Origin: Campylobacter magnus
GTDB taxonomy: Bacteria > Campylobacterota > Campylobacteria > Campylobacterales > Campylobacteraceae
Length of the DNA stretch: 64,000 bases
Direction of reading: 5' to 3'
NCBI RefSeq assembly: GCF_028649595.1
Contig: NZ_JAQSLK010000001.1
Span: forward strand, 248,001 to 312,000
Part shown: one piece after another, positions 8,929-20,092 of the stretch
Layout of the letters: the number at the start of each line of letters is the position of its first letter
Numbering within the stretch: the first letter of the stretch is position 1
Translations under genes and position numbers: made by a program
Notes under the pieces: generated by a model
The model's database searches: none
The model's input: only the letters and a program-made list of their open reading frames with translations
What the model was told of the DNA's origin: nothing

Positions 8929-10024
8929 GAATTAGTTTGCCAATTAGCTCTTTTACACTTATTATTTCTTTTAGGCGGTAGCCATTTGCACCGCTAAAAA
9001 ATAGCCCTGTCTCAAGGCGTCCCATCACGCCATCATATAGTCTATCTGCTATACAATATCCTACTTTTTTTGCACCCTCTCCACGGTTGCATGGAGCTAC
9101 GCAGTTACTGATGCAGTTTATTTTTGGAGCCTCGCCTTTTTGCATTAGTTTAAAAAGATTTGTTTTTATACCACGGGCTGGGTAGCCAACTGGGCTTTTT
9201 ATTAGCTCGATGTCTTCTTTTTTTGCTGAGATTAAAGTTTGCTTAAACTCAAGGCTTGCATCGCACTCATGCGTGCCTATAAAGCGAGTTCCCATTTGAA
9301 CGCCACTTGCGCCTAGACTCATAGCGTTTTTGATATCATCATGATCCCAGATACCGCCGGCTGCAATTACTGGTATAGGCGAGCCTTTTTGCTTAGCCCA
9401 CTCGTTTGCCTCAGCTACTACTGGGGCAATTAGCTTTTCAAGCTGGTAGTTTGGATCCATGCACTGCTCGTAGCTAAAGCCTTGGTGACCGCCTGAGAGT
9501 GGGCCTTCTAGCACCACAGCATCAGGCAGCACGCCATAGCGAGAAAGCCAGCGTTTGCAAATGATTTTTAGAGCTTGGACTGAGCTTACTATTGGCACCA
9601 AGGCTACTTCTTTGAAGTCTTTTGTAAACTCAGGCAAGCTAGTAGGCAAGCCTGCGCCGCTTATTATTATGTTTATGCCATGCTCGCAGGCGTCTTTTAC
9701 TATCCTGGCATAGTCATTACAAGCACACATGATATTTGCAGCTAGTGGAGCATCGCCGCAGATTTTTCTAGCATTATCTATTATAGCTTTAAAGCCCTCT
9801 CTTGAGTAAAAGTTTATGCTATCAAGAGGCTTGTCTTTTAGCGTTTTAGCGGCGTATTTTAGGTGGTCGTAGTATCCTGTGCCAACAGAGCTGATCACGC
9901 CAAGGGCACCATTTGCGCTTACAGTGCCAGCTAGCTTATCCCAGCTTATGCCTAGTCCCATGCCACCTTGGACTATGGGATATTTTATCTCGTATTTACC
10001 TATTTTTAAGCTTTTAAATTCCAT
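8912..10024 (-). CDS. FMN-dependent nitronate monooxygenase / enoyl-reductase-like oxidoreductase
   Basis: 370 residues with a TIM-barrel flavin fold of the 2-nitropropane dioxygenase family. Visible FMN-site motifs are [13 protein letters not shown] at the N-terminus, VISSVGTG, and [19 protein letters not shown] with [11 protein letters not shown] near residue 245. The C-terminal part has a Cys cluster ([11 protein letters not shown] ... YCIADRL) that classic nitronate monooxygenases lack and that could bind a metal. It overlaps the amidase start by 17 bases and the tyrS stop by 11, so the three genes are probably cotranscribed and coupled. The physiological substrate is not known. Confidence 0.8.
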   Translation of the reverse strand: MEFKSLKIGKYEIKYPIVQGGMGLGISWDKLAGTVSANGALGVISSVGTGYYDHLKYAAKTLKDKPLDSINFYSREGFKAIIDNARKICGDAPLAANIMCACNDYARIVKDACEHGINIIISGAGLPTSLPEFTKDFKEVALVPIVSSVQALKIICKRWLSRYGVLPDAVVLEGPLSGGHQGFSYEQCMDPNYQLEKLIAPVVAEANEWAKQKGSPIPVIAAGGIWDHDDIKNAMSLGASGVQMGTRFIGTHECDASLEFKQTLISAKKEDIELIKSPVGYPARGIKTNLFKLMQKGEAPKINCISNCVAPCNRGEGAKKVGYCIADRLYDGVMGRLETGLFFSGANGYRLKEIISVKELIGKLIHGENK

Positions 10025-11225
10025 TTTTTACCTTTAGTTTTGCATAAGCTTTTTTGCCCACTTGTAGCACATACTCTCCAGATTCTAAGTGTAGCTGCTC
10101 GTCATTTATTTTGCTTTTATTTATGCTTACTGAGTTTGCCTTTATCGCGCGTCTTGCATCAGAGCTTGAGTTTACTAGGCCGCACAGCTTTAGAGCCTCT
10201 ACTATCCAAATTTTACCCTCGCTTTCATACTCTTTCATATCGCTTGGCAGTGCGCCCTTGCTGTGAACGCTCTCCCACTCAGCTCTAGCAGATTTTGCGT
10301 TAGCTTCGTCATAAAAGCGCTCTACAAGCTCGCAGCCAAGGGCCTTTTTTACTTCCATAGGATGAACACTGCCATCTTCTACGCTAGCTTTTAGAGTTTC
10401 TATCTCATCTACGCTTTTGTTTGATAGTAATAAATACCACTCCCACATAAGCTCATCGCTTATACTCATAACCTTAGCAAATATCGTATTTGCTGGCTCT
10501 GAAATACCTATATAATTGCCTAGGCTTTTACTCATTTTGTTTGTGCCATCAAGCCCTACTAACAAAGGCATCATTAGCACTGCTTGTTCTTTGCCAACCT
10601 CATAAGTACGCTGCAAGGTGCGACCCATAAGCAAATTAAACTTTTGATCCGTGCCACCTAGTTCTATATCGCATTTCATCGCAACACTATCATAACCTTG
10701 TAGCAATGGATATAAAAACTCGCTAATTGCTATGCTTTGTTGTGCGTTATAACGCTTTGTAAAATCATCACGCTCAAGCATTCTAGTAACGCTAAAAGTG
10801 CCAGCTAGCGCAATTAGCCCACCAGCTCCTAGTTCATTTAGCCACTCTGAGTTAAACATAATCTGCGTTTTGGCAGGATCAAGGACTTTGAAAACTTGTT
10901 CTTTGTAGGTCTCAGCGTTTTTTTCTACTTCTTTTTGGCTAAGAACCTTTCTAGTTACGCTCTTGCCAGTAGGATCGCCTATGCGGGCTGTGAAATCACC
11001 GATCAAAAACTGCACCTTTGCGCCGTGTTTTTGTAAAAAAGCAAGCTTGTTTAAAATCACCGTATGCCCTAGGTGCAAATCAGCCGCAGTAGGATCCATA
11101 CCGATTTTTACCAAAAACTCCTTGCCATTTTCATAATAATCTTTTATAAGCTTTTCAATGCGCTCAAAATCTATTATCTCAGCAGTGCCTTTTTTTAGTT
11201 CTTTTATGATTTCATTTATATTCAA
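10014..11225 (-). CDS. tyrS: Tyrosyl-tRNA synthetase
   Basis: 403 residues, bacterial TyrS of the longer TyrZ-like type. The class I signatures are [10 protein letters not shown] (HIGH equivalent, near residue 50) and NKMSKSLGN (KMSKS, near 230). A C-terminal S4 RNA-binding domain starts near residue 340 ([21 protein letters not shown]). It lies between spoT and the flavin oxidoreductase, as in C. jejuni. Confidence 0.96.
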   Translation of the reverse strand: MNINEIIKELKKGTAEIIDFERIEKLIKDYYENGKEFLVKIGMDPTAADLHLGHTVILNKLAFLQKHGAKVQFLIGDFTARIGDPTGKSVTRKVLSQKEVEKNAETYKEQVFKVLDPAKTQIMFNSEWLNELGAGGLIALAGTFSVTRMLERDDFTKRYNAQQSIAISEFLYPLLQGYDSVAMKCDIELGGTDQKFNLLMGRTLQRTYEVGKEQAVLMMPLLVGLDGTNKMSKSLGNYIGISEPANTIFAKVMSISDELMWEWYLLLSNKSVDEIETLKASVEDGSVHPMEVKKALGCELVERFYDEANAKSARAEWESVHSKGALPSDMKEYESEGKIWIVEALKLCGLVNSSSDARRAIKANSVSINKSKINDEQLHLESGEYVLQVGKKAYAKLKVKNGI

Positions 11226-11304
11226 AGTCTTTCCTTTTTTGCTTAGGAATTCTAGAATTCCTACTATTTAGATTCTACCAAGCTTAAACTCAAATCTAGA
11301 ATTC

Positions 11305-13488
11305 CTAGCTAGAATAAGCATCAGCTAGCGAGCTAAACTCCACGATTTTATACTTATTTTTTAGGCTTTCCATTACCTTTTGGCTATCTACATTTTCTAC
11401 TATTTGAACAACAAGCTCAAAGTACTCAGCACTATCTTCCTCGCCGCCATCAGCTAGATTTATGGTAACTAAGTCTATTTTTAGCTTAGCAAGGTCTGTT
11501 AAAAACTCAGCCAAAGACCCACGCTTATTCTCCAAGCTTAGTATGATTTTGTAGCGATCAGGTGCGACCTTTGTCCATTTTACAAAAATCATCTCTTCGC
11601 CACTTTCTACTAGCTTAGATGCGCGCTCGCAAAGCTTGTGGTGAACCACAGCTCTGTGTCCGTGGCGAAAGCCCATTATATCATCGCCACGCTTAGGGTT
11701 ACAACAATAATCAAACTCGGCTGATGTTATTTTATAATTGCTATAAATAACAATATTATCGCATTTTTGTTTTTTGATTTCGTATTTTTTGCCAAGACCA
11801 CCGATGCCAAGAATTTTATCTTTGCCGTATTTTTTAAGCGCATTTACCACATCTTGTAAAAACGCAGAATCAGTAGAAACCTTAAAGATTTTTTTGCTTA
11901 GATTTTCGCTTAATATCCAGCTTTCAATCACATCTACTGGGCGAGAGAAAATCGCTGAGATGATCTTTCTAGCGACTTTTTCGTTGATTTCACGCAGTTT
12001 TTGACGGCAGTAGTTGCGTATGGTTACCCTTGCTTTGCCAGTTTTTACGCTATTAAGCCAGCTGCAGCGCAACTTTGGCTCATCGCCAGTTATGATTCGC
12101 ACGATATCGCCGTTTTTCAGCTCGGTTAGCAAAGGCACCTTGATTTTGTTTATATACGCTTCGCTTGCGTGAAGTCCTACCTCAGAGTGTATCTCATAAG
12201 CGTAGTCCAAAGCAGTAGCTCCCCTAGGCAGCGTAAAAATTCGCCCAGTTGGCGAGTAAACAGCGATATCTTCTACATACAAGCTATCTTTAGCAAACTC
12301 GTAGAGATCTTCTGGGGTTTTTTCATGCTCGTCGATTTGGCTGATGTCTTTTAGCCAGTCGGTTTTTACAGCTGCTGCACCGCTATGCTTATATTTCCAG
12401 TGAGCTGCTAGGCCGTATTCGGCGGTTTTATGCATATTAAAGGTACGGATTTGCGCCTCTATTATGCTTTGATCATCAAAAAGCGTAGTGTGCAAGGTGC
12501 GATATCCATTTTGCTTTGGCAGTGCGATATAGTCTTTAAACCTAGCGATAAGTGGATTAAAGTTCGTGTGTAAAATACCAAGCACCAAGTAGCAATCAAG
12601 CTCATCAGGCACGATGATACGCACAGCTAGCAAGTCTAAAATCTCCTCTAAGCTAATGCCTTTGCGCTGCATTTTTAGATAGATTGAGTAGTAGTGCTTG
12701 ATGCGTTTTTGTATCTCAAAACTATCTTCGCTAAAGCCATTTGCTAGCAGCTGCTCGCTTACTTTTTGGCTAAACTCATTGATTTTTAGCTGCAGTTGTT
12801 GCTTGGCATCATTGATAAAATCATCGATTTTAGCATATTCTTCAGGCATAACATACTTGAAGGCTAGATCTTCAAGTATATTTTTTATAGCTGAAATTCC
12901 AAGTCTGTGGGCAATAGGCGCATACACTACAAGCGTTTCTTCTGCTATGCGCTTTTGCTTATCAGGGCGAAGAGCATCAAGTGTTAGCATATTGTGTAAG
13001 CGGTCGCACAGCTTAATAAATAGCACCCTAACATCCTCAATGCTAGCTAATAGCATTTTACGAAAGCTCATAGCCGAAGCAGTTAGCTTTTCGTTTGAGC
13101 TAGAGCTTACTAGCTCGTCTTTGCGAATTGCGACGATTTTGGTTAGTCCATTTACTAGCGAGCAGACATCCTTACCAAAGTCAAAGGTAAGCTGCTCCTC
13201 ATCACACTCAGTATCCTCTACTACATCGTGTAAAAGTGCTGCTATTAGCATACTCTCATCGCCACCCATATGTGCGACAAATGAAGTTACCAAAATAGGA
13301 TGTATGCTATAAGGCTCACCACTTTTTCTAGTTTGTCCATCGTGTGAGCTGATACAGTAGTCTACGGCTTTTAGCAAAATTCCAGTAGGTTTTGCTACGC
13401 TATATAAGATATCCTTTGCATCTTCAAGCGTGTGGCAAGCGCAAACTCTATCTATTAGCTCTTCTAGGCTATTATCACTGCGGTTCAT
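11305..13488 (-). CDS. spoT: Bifunctional (p)ppGpp synthetase/hydrolase (RelA/SpoT homolog)
   Basis: 727 residues. In order: an HD hydrolase domain with YSIHPILVTSFVAHM and ALLHDVVEDTE, a synthetase domain with RIKHYYSIYLKMQRKGIS and DLLAVRIIV, a TGS domain (VYSPTGRIFTLPRGATALDYA, near residue 405), and a C-terminal ACT domain. Both catalytic halves look intact, so one enzyme makes and degrades the stringent alarmone, as in other Campylobacterota. Its start overlaps the rpoZ stop by one base. Confidence 0.95.
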   Translation of the reverse strand: MNRSDNSLEELIDRVCACHTLEDAKDILYSVAKPTGILLKAVDYCISSHDGQTRKSGEPYSIHPILVTSFVAHMGGDESMLIAALLHDVVEDTECDEEQLTFDFGKDVCSLVNGLTKIVAIRKDELVSSSSNEKLTASAMSFRKMLLASIEDVRVLFIKLCDRLHNMLTLDALRPDKQKRIAEETLVVYAPIAHRLGISAIKNILEDLAFKYVMPEEYAKIDDFINDAKQQLQLKINEFSQKVSEQLLANGFSEDSFEIQKRIKHYYSIYLKMQRKGISLEEILDLLAVRIIVPDELDCYLVLGILHTNFNPLIARFKDYIALPKQNGYRTLHTTLFDDQSIIEAQIRTFNMHKTAEYGLAAHWKYKHSGAAAVKTDWLKDISQIDEHEKTPEDLYEFAKDSLYVEDIAVYSPTGRIFTLPRGATALDYAYEIHSEVGLHASEAYINKIKVPLLTELKNGDIVRIITGDEPKLRCSWLNSVKTGKARVTIRNYCRQKLREINEKVARKIISAIFSRPVDVIESWILSENLSKKIFKVSTDSAFLQDVVNALKKYGKDKILGIGGLGKKYEIKKQKCDNIVIYSNYKITSAEFDYCCNPKRGDDIMGFRHGHRAVVHHKLCERASKLVESGEEMIFVKWTKVAPDRYKIILSLENKRGSLAEFLTDLAKLKIDLVTINLADGGEEDSAEYFELVVQIVENVDSQKVMESLKNKYKIVEFSSLADAYSS

Positions 13489-13691
13489 TAGTCATCAATG
13501 CTTATTTTGCCCTCTGCGATTTCACGCAAAGCGATATCTACATTTTTTAGCTTAGCTGTATCATCTATGAGAGGCTCAGCACCATTTCCTAGTTGTTCTG
13601 CTCTTTTTGCTACGATTAAAGATAGCTTGTATCTATCATCGCCTACTTTTTCAAGGGCTTTTGTTATTATTTGTTCGCTTCTCATTTTCAT
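13488..13691 (-). CDS. rpoZ: RNA polymerase omega subunit
   Basis: 67 residues, starting [23 protein letters not shown], with [14 protein letters not shown] in the middle. This matches the omega fold and its short form in Campylobacterota. It is coupled to spoT by a one-base overlap; omega and ppGpp act together on RNA polymerase in many bacteria, so the linkage makes sense. A start at the second Met is also possible. Confidence 0.93.
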   Translation of the reverse strand: MKMRSEQIITKALEKVGDDRYKLSLIVAKRAEQLGNGAEPLIDDTAKLKNVDIALREIAEGKISIDD

Positions 13692-13730
13692 CCTTTGTTT
13701 TAGTTTTGTGTTTTAGCCTCTTTGCTATAT

Positions 13731-13752
13731 TTTGCTAGCAAAAACTAGCAAA
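13731..13752. terminator. Perfect 8-bp hairpin behind pyrH
   Basis: TTTGCTAG and CTAGCAAA flank a six-base loop, 29 bases past the pyrH stop. No T tract follows on the pyrH strand, so it may be a weak terminator or an RNA-processing hairpin only. Confidence 0.3.
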
Positions 13753-13780
13753 TAGTAACCACCACCGCAAGTATATTTTC

Positions 13781-14509
<729 letters not shown>

Positions 14510-14525
14510 CTACAAAAATTCGCAG

Positions 14526-14531
14526 ATTTTA
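14526..14531 (-). promoter_or_regulatory. Extended -10 of the pyrH promoter
   Basis: On the minus strand the sequence reads TTTTTAAGGC, then GGCTAAAAT, with TAAAAT at 14526-14531. This is 32 bases upstream of the pyrH start. The same GCTAAAAT pattern precedes cysS, murJ, rpmB and cysE in this window. Confidence 0.55.
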
Positions 14532-14553
14532 GCCAAAAAAGCCTTAAAAAGCG

Positions 14554-15651
14554 TTAAAAACTATCTATTAAATCGGTAAAAATCGCTTTTAGCTTTTTAA
14601 CTTCATCTATGCTAACACGCTCGTTTATTTGATGAATTCTATCATTACACACGCCAAACTCCACCACACTCACGCCAAACTCGCTTAAATGTCTAGCATC
14701 GCTAGTACCACCTGTGGTGCTAAGATGCGGTATAGTCGTGCAGTGCTTTTCTATAGCCATTGAGATAGCACGCACGATTTTACTATTTTTATCACTTAGA
14801 TAAGGCTTTGATGTCTGTGCGATATTTAGCTCAAAATCAAGCCCTGCAAACACGCTTTTAATGTAGTTTTCTACGCTCTCTAAGCTAGTTAGGTTTGAGT
14901 TTCGCACATTAAACATGATTTTAATATCGGCTGGAGTTACATTTACTACCTCCATACCACCTCTAATATCAGTTATCACGATTTTTGAAGGCTCAAAAAA
15001 CTCGCTGCCCCCGTCCATATCATGCCCTGCTATTTTTGCTAGCAGTGGGGCTATTTGATGGACTGGATTTATACATTTGCTTGGATATGCTGCGTGACCT
15101 TGCTTGCCTCGCACTATGATTTTACCATTTATTGAGCCACGACGACCGATTTTGATAGTATCGCCAAACTGGACGCATGTAGGCTCAGCCACTAGAGCAA
15201 AATCAGGCAAAATTCCTTGTTTTTTCATATATTCTAGCACTTTTATTGTGCCGTATTTGCCATCGCCTTCTTCATCGCTAGTTATTATCATGCTAAGTGT
15301 GCCGTTAAATTTAGTCTTACTAGCATCTTTGCAGGCTGAAATAAACGCCGCCACGCCAGCTTTCATATCCTGCGCACCCCTTGCGTAGATAAAGCCATCT
15401 TTGCTAACAGGCTCAAAGGGATCACTATCCCAGCCCTGCCCAGGTGGCACCACATCTATATGCCCAGCAAAGCACAAATGCTCGCCACCTCCAAACTTAC
15501 GCATCAAAAGCAGATTTTTCGTGCCGCCCTCGTCTATATTTGTGATAGTAAAATCATCCATAAGCATTGAAATATAATTCATCGCTCCATCGTCATTTGG
15601 CGTGATACTTTTAAAGCGCAAAAGCTCGGTTAAAATCTCTATTGTTTTCAT
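14554..15651 (-). CDS. dapE: Succinyl-diaminopimelate desuccinylase
   Basis: 365 residues of the M20 metallopeptidase family; makes LL-diaminopimelate for lysine and peptidoglycan. Metal-ligand motifs are visible: [15 protein letters not shown] near residue 65, [12 protein letters not shown] near 95 and the catalytic Glu in TSDEEGDG near 127. A dimerisation domain ([15 protein letters not shown]) follows. Its start codon directly abuts the stop codon of the LysE-family gene, so the two are one operon. A lysine exporter next to a lysine-biosynthesis gene is a plausible functional pair. Confidence 0.95.
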   Translation of the reverse strand: MKTIEILTELLRFKSITPNDDGAMNYISMLMDDFTITNIDEGGTKNLLLMRKFGGGEHLCFAGHIDVVPPGQGWDSDPFEPVSKDGFIYARGAQDMKAGVAAFISACKDASKTKFNGTLSMIITSDEEGDGKYGTIKVLEYMKKQGILPDFALVAEPTCVQFGDTIKIGRRGSINGKIIVRGKQGHAAYPSKCINPVHQIAPLLAKIAGHDMDGGSEFFEPSKIVITDIRGGMEVVNVTPADIKIMFNVRNSNLTSLESVENYIKSVFAGLDFELNIAQTSKPYLSDKNSKIVRAISMAIEKHCTTIPHLSTTGGTSDARHLSEFGVSVVEFGVCNDRIHQINERVSIDEVKKLKAIFTDLIDSF

Positions 15652-16257
15652 CTAAATGTCCTTTAAAAATGTATTATAAATCAAAAACGCAGTAAAAAAC
15701 AGCATCAGCACAGCCGAAACATACGAAAAAATTCTAGCCACTTTAGCGCTGATAATGCGCCTAGCAAGCGATGTTACAAGACTAAGCCCAAGCACCCAAG
15801 CAAAAAGCGCTAGTAGCACGCCAAAGGCTGCAATCATCCAGTTTGCGCTACTTGCGATCACGGATGAGAGCGAGAGCCAAAAGCCTATGATAAAAGGATT
15901 TATGCTATTTAGCCCAAGACCTTTTAAATAGCACGCAAGCAGGCTCTCGCCACGCTCTGTGCTAGTAATTTTAGCTAGCATTTTACTAGCGTTTTTGTAG
16001 CACGCCCATGTCATATAAAGCAAGAAAATCGCCCCAAAAATCGCAATGCTTTTAAAAATCCAAGGATTGTCAAATACTGCTAGCACGCCAAGGCTAAGTA
16101 GCACAAAGTAGAGTATGTCCGCACTCATCGCCCCCATCCCCAGAGCAAATCCACGCCCAAAAGAACTAAGCGAATAGTTCATTATAAGGATATTTAAAGG
16201 ACCAATCGGTATAGCCACGCCAAGCCCTAGCAAAATGCCTGTGATAAAAGAATCCAC
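15652..16257 (-). CDS. LysE/RhtB-family amino-acid exporter
   Basis: 201 residues with about six hydrophobic helices. The LysE signature is GVAIPIGPLNILIMNYSLSS near the N-terminus, with the family's conserved Gly-Pro in helix 1. INPFIIGFWLSLSS follows helix 4. It sits directly upstream of dapE with no gap. The substrate is not shown by sequence; a basic or threonine-like amino acid is likely. Confidence 0.85.
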   Translation of the reverse strand: MDSFITGILLGLGVAIPIGPLNILIMNYSLSSFGRGFALGMGAMSADILYFVLLSLGVLAVFDNPWIFKSIAIFGAIFLLYMTWACYKNASKMLAKITSTERGESLLACYLKGLGLNSINPFIIGFWLSLSSVIASSANWMIAAFGVLLALFAWVLGLSLVTSLARRIISAKVARIFSYVSAVLMLFFTAFLIYNTFLKDI

Positions 16258-16457
16258 AATTTACCTTATAATTTAAAATTGTGTAATTTTGCCTTTTTAT
16301 TTTAAATTAAAGCTTAATTTTGCGCTTTTTTTTATTTGGTTTTCTTGTGGGTGCGGGGTTTTTTTAGGGAATTCTCTTTGTGAATTCTAGAATTCTAGTT
16401 TTGAATTCTAGGGAATTCTAATTTAAGGAATTCTAGAATTCCCTAGAATCACAAATA

Positions 16458-16841
16458 TTATTTTCTTGCGTCCAAAGTTTTTATATCATATAAAAGTATA
16501 TTTTCATCAGCTGTGATTAAACAAAGATTGTTTTCTAGTGCCTGAGCGATAAGTAGTCTATCAAAAGGGTCTTTATGAATATCAGCAAGATTTTTTAGTC
16601 TATCAATTTGCTTAGCATTTATTTCAAGCTTTAAAAAAGCACTTTTTATAAAAATGTTTTCAAGTTCGCTTATTTTGAGTTTTAAATCAATTTTATTTAT
16701 ACCTTGCTTTATCCCAAGCTCCCACAAAGTAGCAGTGCTATAAAAACAAAGGTTTTTCTCAATTGCATTCTTTGCTCTGCTACCTAGCTTTTCACTCCCC
16801 ATAAAATACCAGAGCAAAACATGAGTATCAAGCAAATACAT
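16458..16841 (-). CDS. PIN-domain ribonuclease toxin (VapC-like)
   Basis: 127 residues. The PIN-fold acidic residues are visible in MYLLDTHVLLWYF (Asp5), ATLWELGIKQG (Glu) and KDPFDRLLIAQALE plus LITADENI near the end. Such toxins cut tRNA or rRNA when free of antitoxin. The start overlaps the stop of the upstream 68-residue gene by one base (TAATG), the usual toxin-antitoxin arrangement. The pair lies between two repeat blocks. Confidence 0.85.
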   Translation of the reverse strand: MYLLDTHVLLWYFMGSEKLGSRAKNAIEKNLCFYSTATLWELGIKQGINKIDLKLKISELENIFIKSAFLKLEINAKQIDRLKNLADIHKDPFDRLLIAQALENNLCLITADENILLYDIKTLDARK

Positions 16842-17047
16842 TACTCATAGTCCTTAAACTCATCAAGTGGCGCATCAAAATCATCGCTGATTTTTACGAT
16901 TTTATCTTTTAGCAAGCCAAAGGCTGATTTTTGCTCATTTACAAACTCATCAAGCACAGTGATAATCACTTTTTGATTTTTCTGCGCTTTAAAGTTTTCA
17001 AAAGTCTTTATACTATCGCCATCAAAATATCCATTTGCCACTAGCAT
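16841..17047 (-). CDS. Putative antitoxin partner of the PIN-domain toxin
   Basis: 68 residues. It is short, acidic at the C-terminus (DAPLDEFKDYE) and lies directly upstream of the toxin with a one-base overlap. The N-terminal half (KVIITVLDEFVNEQ) could form the DNA-binding part of an autorepressor. The call rests on position and size, with no recognised family motif. Confidence 0.65.
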   Translation of the reverse strand: MLVANGYFDGDSIKTFENFKAQKNQKVIITVLDEFVNEQKSAFGLLKDKIVKISDDFDAPLDEFKDYE

Positions 17048-17251
17048 AACTTCTCCTTATTACAAATACCAAATTCTAGCATAATTTTTAGAATTTATAA
17101 ATCTAAAATTCTAGAATTCCCTACTATGTCATCCTCGGGCTTGACCCGAGGATCTCTATAGGGAATTCTAAATTTATTTATAATGAGATCCCCCGATCAA
17201 GTCGGGGGATGACACAAGGCCAGGGAATTCTAGAATTCTAGATTGGGAATT
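17048..17251. repeat. Repeat block with both GATCCTCGGG and CCCCCGACTTG hairpin families
   Basis: It contains a self-complementary element at about 17130-17155 (CCTCGGGCTTGACCCGAGG), one at about 17185-17212 (CCCCCGATCAAGTCGGGGG), and palindrome copies between and after them. No gene seen. Confidence 0.85.
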
Positions 17252-20092
17252 CTAGAATTCCCTAGCTTTTACTTCTTTTTCGTAGCGAGTAAATAACTCT
17301 TTTACTATATCGCTTGGGGTGGCGGTTTTGTTTACGGCGTAGATTTTTAGCACGGCTTGGTCGTTTCTCTCGTGGGCTTTGCGCAAGTTTGCTGGCATTG
17401 TGAGTGGATTATACAAATCAGCCAAAGAACTATCACTAAACTCTGCCCTAGCATCTAGAATTCCTTGTGCTGCGGCTGTAAGTGTTTCTTTATCTTTTTC
17501 ATCAAGACTAGCAAAAGGGAAGTTATTATAAACTATTGTATTGCTGTAACGATAGCGCGTTTCTAGTCTGCCTGCTACTGCTCTCATCCACTCCATATGA
17601 ACCGAGCTTGTAAGAATAGCAAAATCAGCCAAAGTAGCATTTGGGATAAATTGTATAGCATCACTAGCGATAATATCACTTGATACAAAGCCGATAGGCA
17701 CATAAATTCTATTTTCGCCCGAAACTCTTGGGATAACAATATAATTGCTTTTAGGTTGACGACATAGTTTAAAAATTGTAGGTTTATCAGCAAATTTTCT
17801 GGTGCCTTCCGATTTACTTTGTAATCTATTTTCTCTAACCGCTTTTATTCTATCCATAATAGGTGGAATTTTACTAAGTTCGCTAGGGTTAGCATTTACT
17901 AGCCAAAGACAATAGCGAAGTTTACCATTTATAAACTCTTCTGCTCCCATAAACTGCTTTATAAATTTATCAGCATTTGGATATTTAGCTAGAATTTCAT
18001 CTTTTTCATCTTGGCTTAAAATCAAATTTCCGCCATCGTTTGGCTCTGAACCCCTAGTCATTTCTGGGACAAATTCACAAAGTGGCTTTGAGCGGCTTTC
18101 AATAGCAATATTTGGCGCATCTGCTAAATAGCCATTTATGTTACTAGCTGGAATTCTAGAATTCCCTGTAAAAATATATTTTTGGCTGCTGTTATTTAGG
18201 CTAAAACCTGCGATTATTACATAAACAGCTGCCATTTTTTTATCAGCTTTTTCTTTTTTGCCTGTGCCAAAATCTACGCTATTATCCCATTTAAAGCTAG
18301 TGTAGGCAAAGTCTATGCTAACTCCACTTTCAAATAGTGGTTTCCACAGCAATGCTACTTGCTCGCCTTGGCAAATGCTATTTGTAGCGACAAAGGCTGT
18401 GCGAGTTTTTGGGCTTTGTTTCATATACTCGCAAGCTTTGAAAAACCAAGCTGTAACATAGTCTAAATTGCCTTCGTTTTTGGCGTTATTGCTAGCTTTT
18501 ATTAAATCTGCTTTTTGTGTTTCATTCATCATTCTTGCGCCGACAAAAGGCGGATTGCCGATGATAAAATCAGCCTTAGGGCAATGCTCATGCCACGAAA
18601 CATCAAAAGCATTAGCACAAAGGATATTTTCAAAATCACGCAAAGGCAAATACTCTAAGTTTGTGTGAATTAGCTCGTTAGTGGCTTTGCGCATTTGCTT
18701 GTCTGCGATATGTAGGGCTGTTTTGGCTACTGCGGTGGCAAAAGAGTTTATTTCTATGCCATAAAAGTTATTTATATCCACGCAAATGCCACAGGTATCA
18801 AAGCCCTCTAAAACGCCTTGAAATGTGCCGCTTTTGTCTGTAAAACGCTCTTTTAGAGCTTTGTTTTCTAGCTCACGTAAGCATAAAAAGGTCTGAGTAA
18901 GAAAATTCCCGCTGCCGCAAGCTGGGTCAAAAAAGCAAAGCGAGCCAAGCTTTTTTTGGAATTCTATTAGCTTTTTATCTTTTGTGTCTTTTTGCTTGAT
19001 AGCGATTATTTCATCTAGCTCGCTTTCTAGCTTATCTAAAAATAGCGGCTTTATGAGCTTTTCAATGTTTTCTATGCTAGTGTAGTGCATGCCGCCGCTG
19101 CGTCTGGTCTCTGGATTTAGCGTGCTTTCAAAAAGTCCGCCAAAAATCGTAGGACTAATAAGAGAAAAATCAAAGCCAAAAGTAGCTTCATTAATGATAA
19201 GCTCGGCTAATTTGTCGTTAAACTGCGGTATGTTTTCATCGTAAAACTCAAAAAGTCCGCCGTTTGTGTAAGGAAAGGCTAGAAGCTCTGGGTCTGCAAA
19301 CTTGCTGCGCTTGTGCTCTGGTGTAGAGAGCATGCTAAAAACATCTAAAATCGCTTGACGCATGTTTGCTTTGTGCGTGGCAAGATATGCGCCAAACATA
19401 TCGTGCCTTGTAAAAACGCCGCTATCATCGGCATAAAAGCAAAACACAAGGCGAGTTAAAAGCATATTTATACTAGCAAAATCCTGCTCGCTTGGCTCGC
19501 CGCTTGGCGTGGCGGCTGCGTAGAGTGCGATTAGCTCGTCTTGGATTTGTTTTATGAGCCTTGCTGCTTTAAAGCTTAGTTCGCTTTGCTTAGCAAGGGC
19601 AAGGGCTTTTAGCTCATCGTTTTTGCTCTCGTTTAAAAAGGTAAAGCGGTGGATTTGCTTTGTAAGGTCTGTGAAGTTTATTATCTGCGGTGGGTCTTTG
19701 GGGCTTTCCATATCGTGGATGTGAAACTCATCAAAGTTGCAAACGATGATATAGCGTGCTTTTTGGCTATAAGGTAGCTCGTCATTGTAGCGCCCCGCTT
19801 GCTCAAAAGGCGTTAGCTCGCTACCATCGCTTTGCTTTTTAGCTTTGTTTAAGTCTATGCCTGAGCTTTTTTGTTCTATCAAGGTCTTTGCGTGTGGGAT
19901 ATAAGCGTCAATAAAGCTTGTGTGGCCGAGTGGGACTGTTTTTTCAAAATTTATTTTTTGCGTTGGCTCATCTACAAAAATACCTAGAAAATCTATCCAA
20001 AAGCTCTGTGCGTCGCTTTTTTCATTACTTTTGTCTTTGTATTTTTGGATAAAATATTTTGCGGCTTGTTCTAGCTCTTTTGTACTTTTCAT
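17252..20092 (-). CDS. MmeI-like single-polypeptide (type IIL) restriction-modification enzyme
   Basis: 946 residues, close to the MmeI family length. An N-terminal PD-(D/E)XK nuclease segment is visible: Asp in TSFIDAYIPH and EQK ten residues on (TLIEQKSSG). A helical spacer leads to the methyltransferase: SAM motif FFDPACGSGNFL near residue 395 and the adenine N6-methylase motif IIGNPPFVGARM near 515. The C-terminal third should hold the target-recognition domain. One chain thus cuts and methylates, with no partner gene. A full GGAATTCTAGAATTCC lies in frame at 18150-18165, giving NSRIP just before the recognition region, and a half copy at 17454-17464 gives GILDA. Confidence 0.88.
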   Translation of the reverse strand: MKSTKELEQAAKYFIQKYKDKSNEKSDAQSFWIDFLGIFVDEPTQKINFEKTVPLGHTSFIDAYIPHAKTLIEQKSSGIDLNKAKKQSDGSELTPFEQAGRYNDELPYSQKARYIIVCNFDEFHIHDMESPKDPPQIINFTDLTKQIHRFTFLNESKNDELKALALAKQSELSFKAARLIKQIQDELIALYAAATPSGEPSEQDFASINMLLTRLVFCFYADDSGVFTRHDMFGAYLATHKANMRQAILDVFSMLSTPEHKRSKFADPELLAFPYTNGGLFEFYDENIPQFNDKLAELIINEATFGFDFSLISPTIFGGLFESTLNPETRRSGGMHYTSIENIEKLIKPLFLDKLESELDEIIAIKQKDTKDKKLIEFQKKLGSLCFFDPACGSGNFLTQTFLCLRELENKALKERFTDKSGTFQGVLEGFDTCGICVDINNFYGIEINSFATAVAKTALHIADKQMRKATNELIHTNLEYLPLRDFENILCANAFDVSWHEHCPKADFIIGNPPFVGARMMNETQKADLIKASNNAKNEGNLDYVTAWFFKACEYMKQSPKTRTAFVATNSICQGEQVALLWKPLFESGVSIDFAYTSFKWDNSVDFGTGKKEKADKKMAAVYVIIAGFSLNNSSQKYIFTGNSRIPASNINGYLADAPNIAIESRSKPLCEFVPEMTRGSEPNDGGNLILSQDEKDEILAKYPNADKFIKQFMGAEEFINGKLRYCLWLVNANPSELSKIPPIMDRIKAVRENRLQSKSEGTRKFADKPTIFKLCRQPKSNYIVIPRVSGENRIYVPIGFVSSDIIASDAIQFIPNATLADFAILTSSVHMEWMRAVAGRLETRYRYSNTIVYNNFPFASLDEKDKETLTAAAQGILDARAEFSDSSLADLYNPLTMPANLRKAHERNDQAVLKIYAVNKTATPSDIVKELFTRYEKEVKAREF

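Noticed and set aside
13090-13312. Plus-strand frames opposite spoT, mutS2, metG and others
   Set aside because: They are antisense shadows of well-supported genes with no start signals or recognisable domains.
18121-18170. Disruption of the restriction enzyme by the palindrome
   Set aside because: The insertion is in frame (NSRIP) and reading continues normally to the C-terminus, so the gene is not broken by it.
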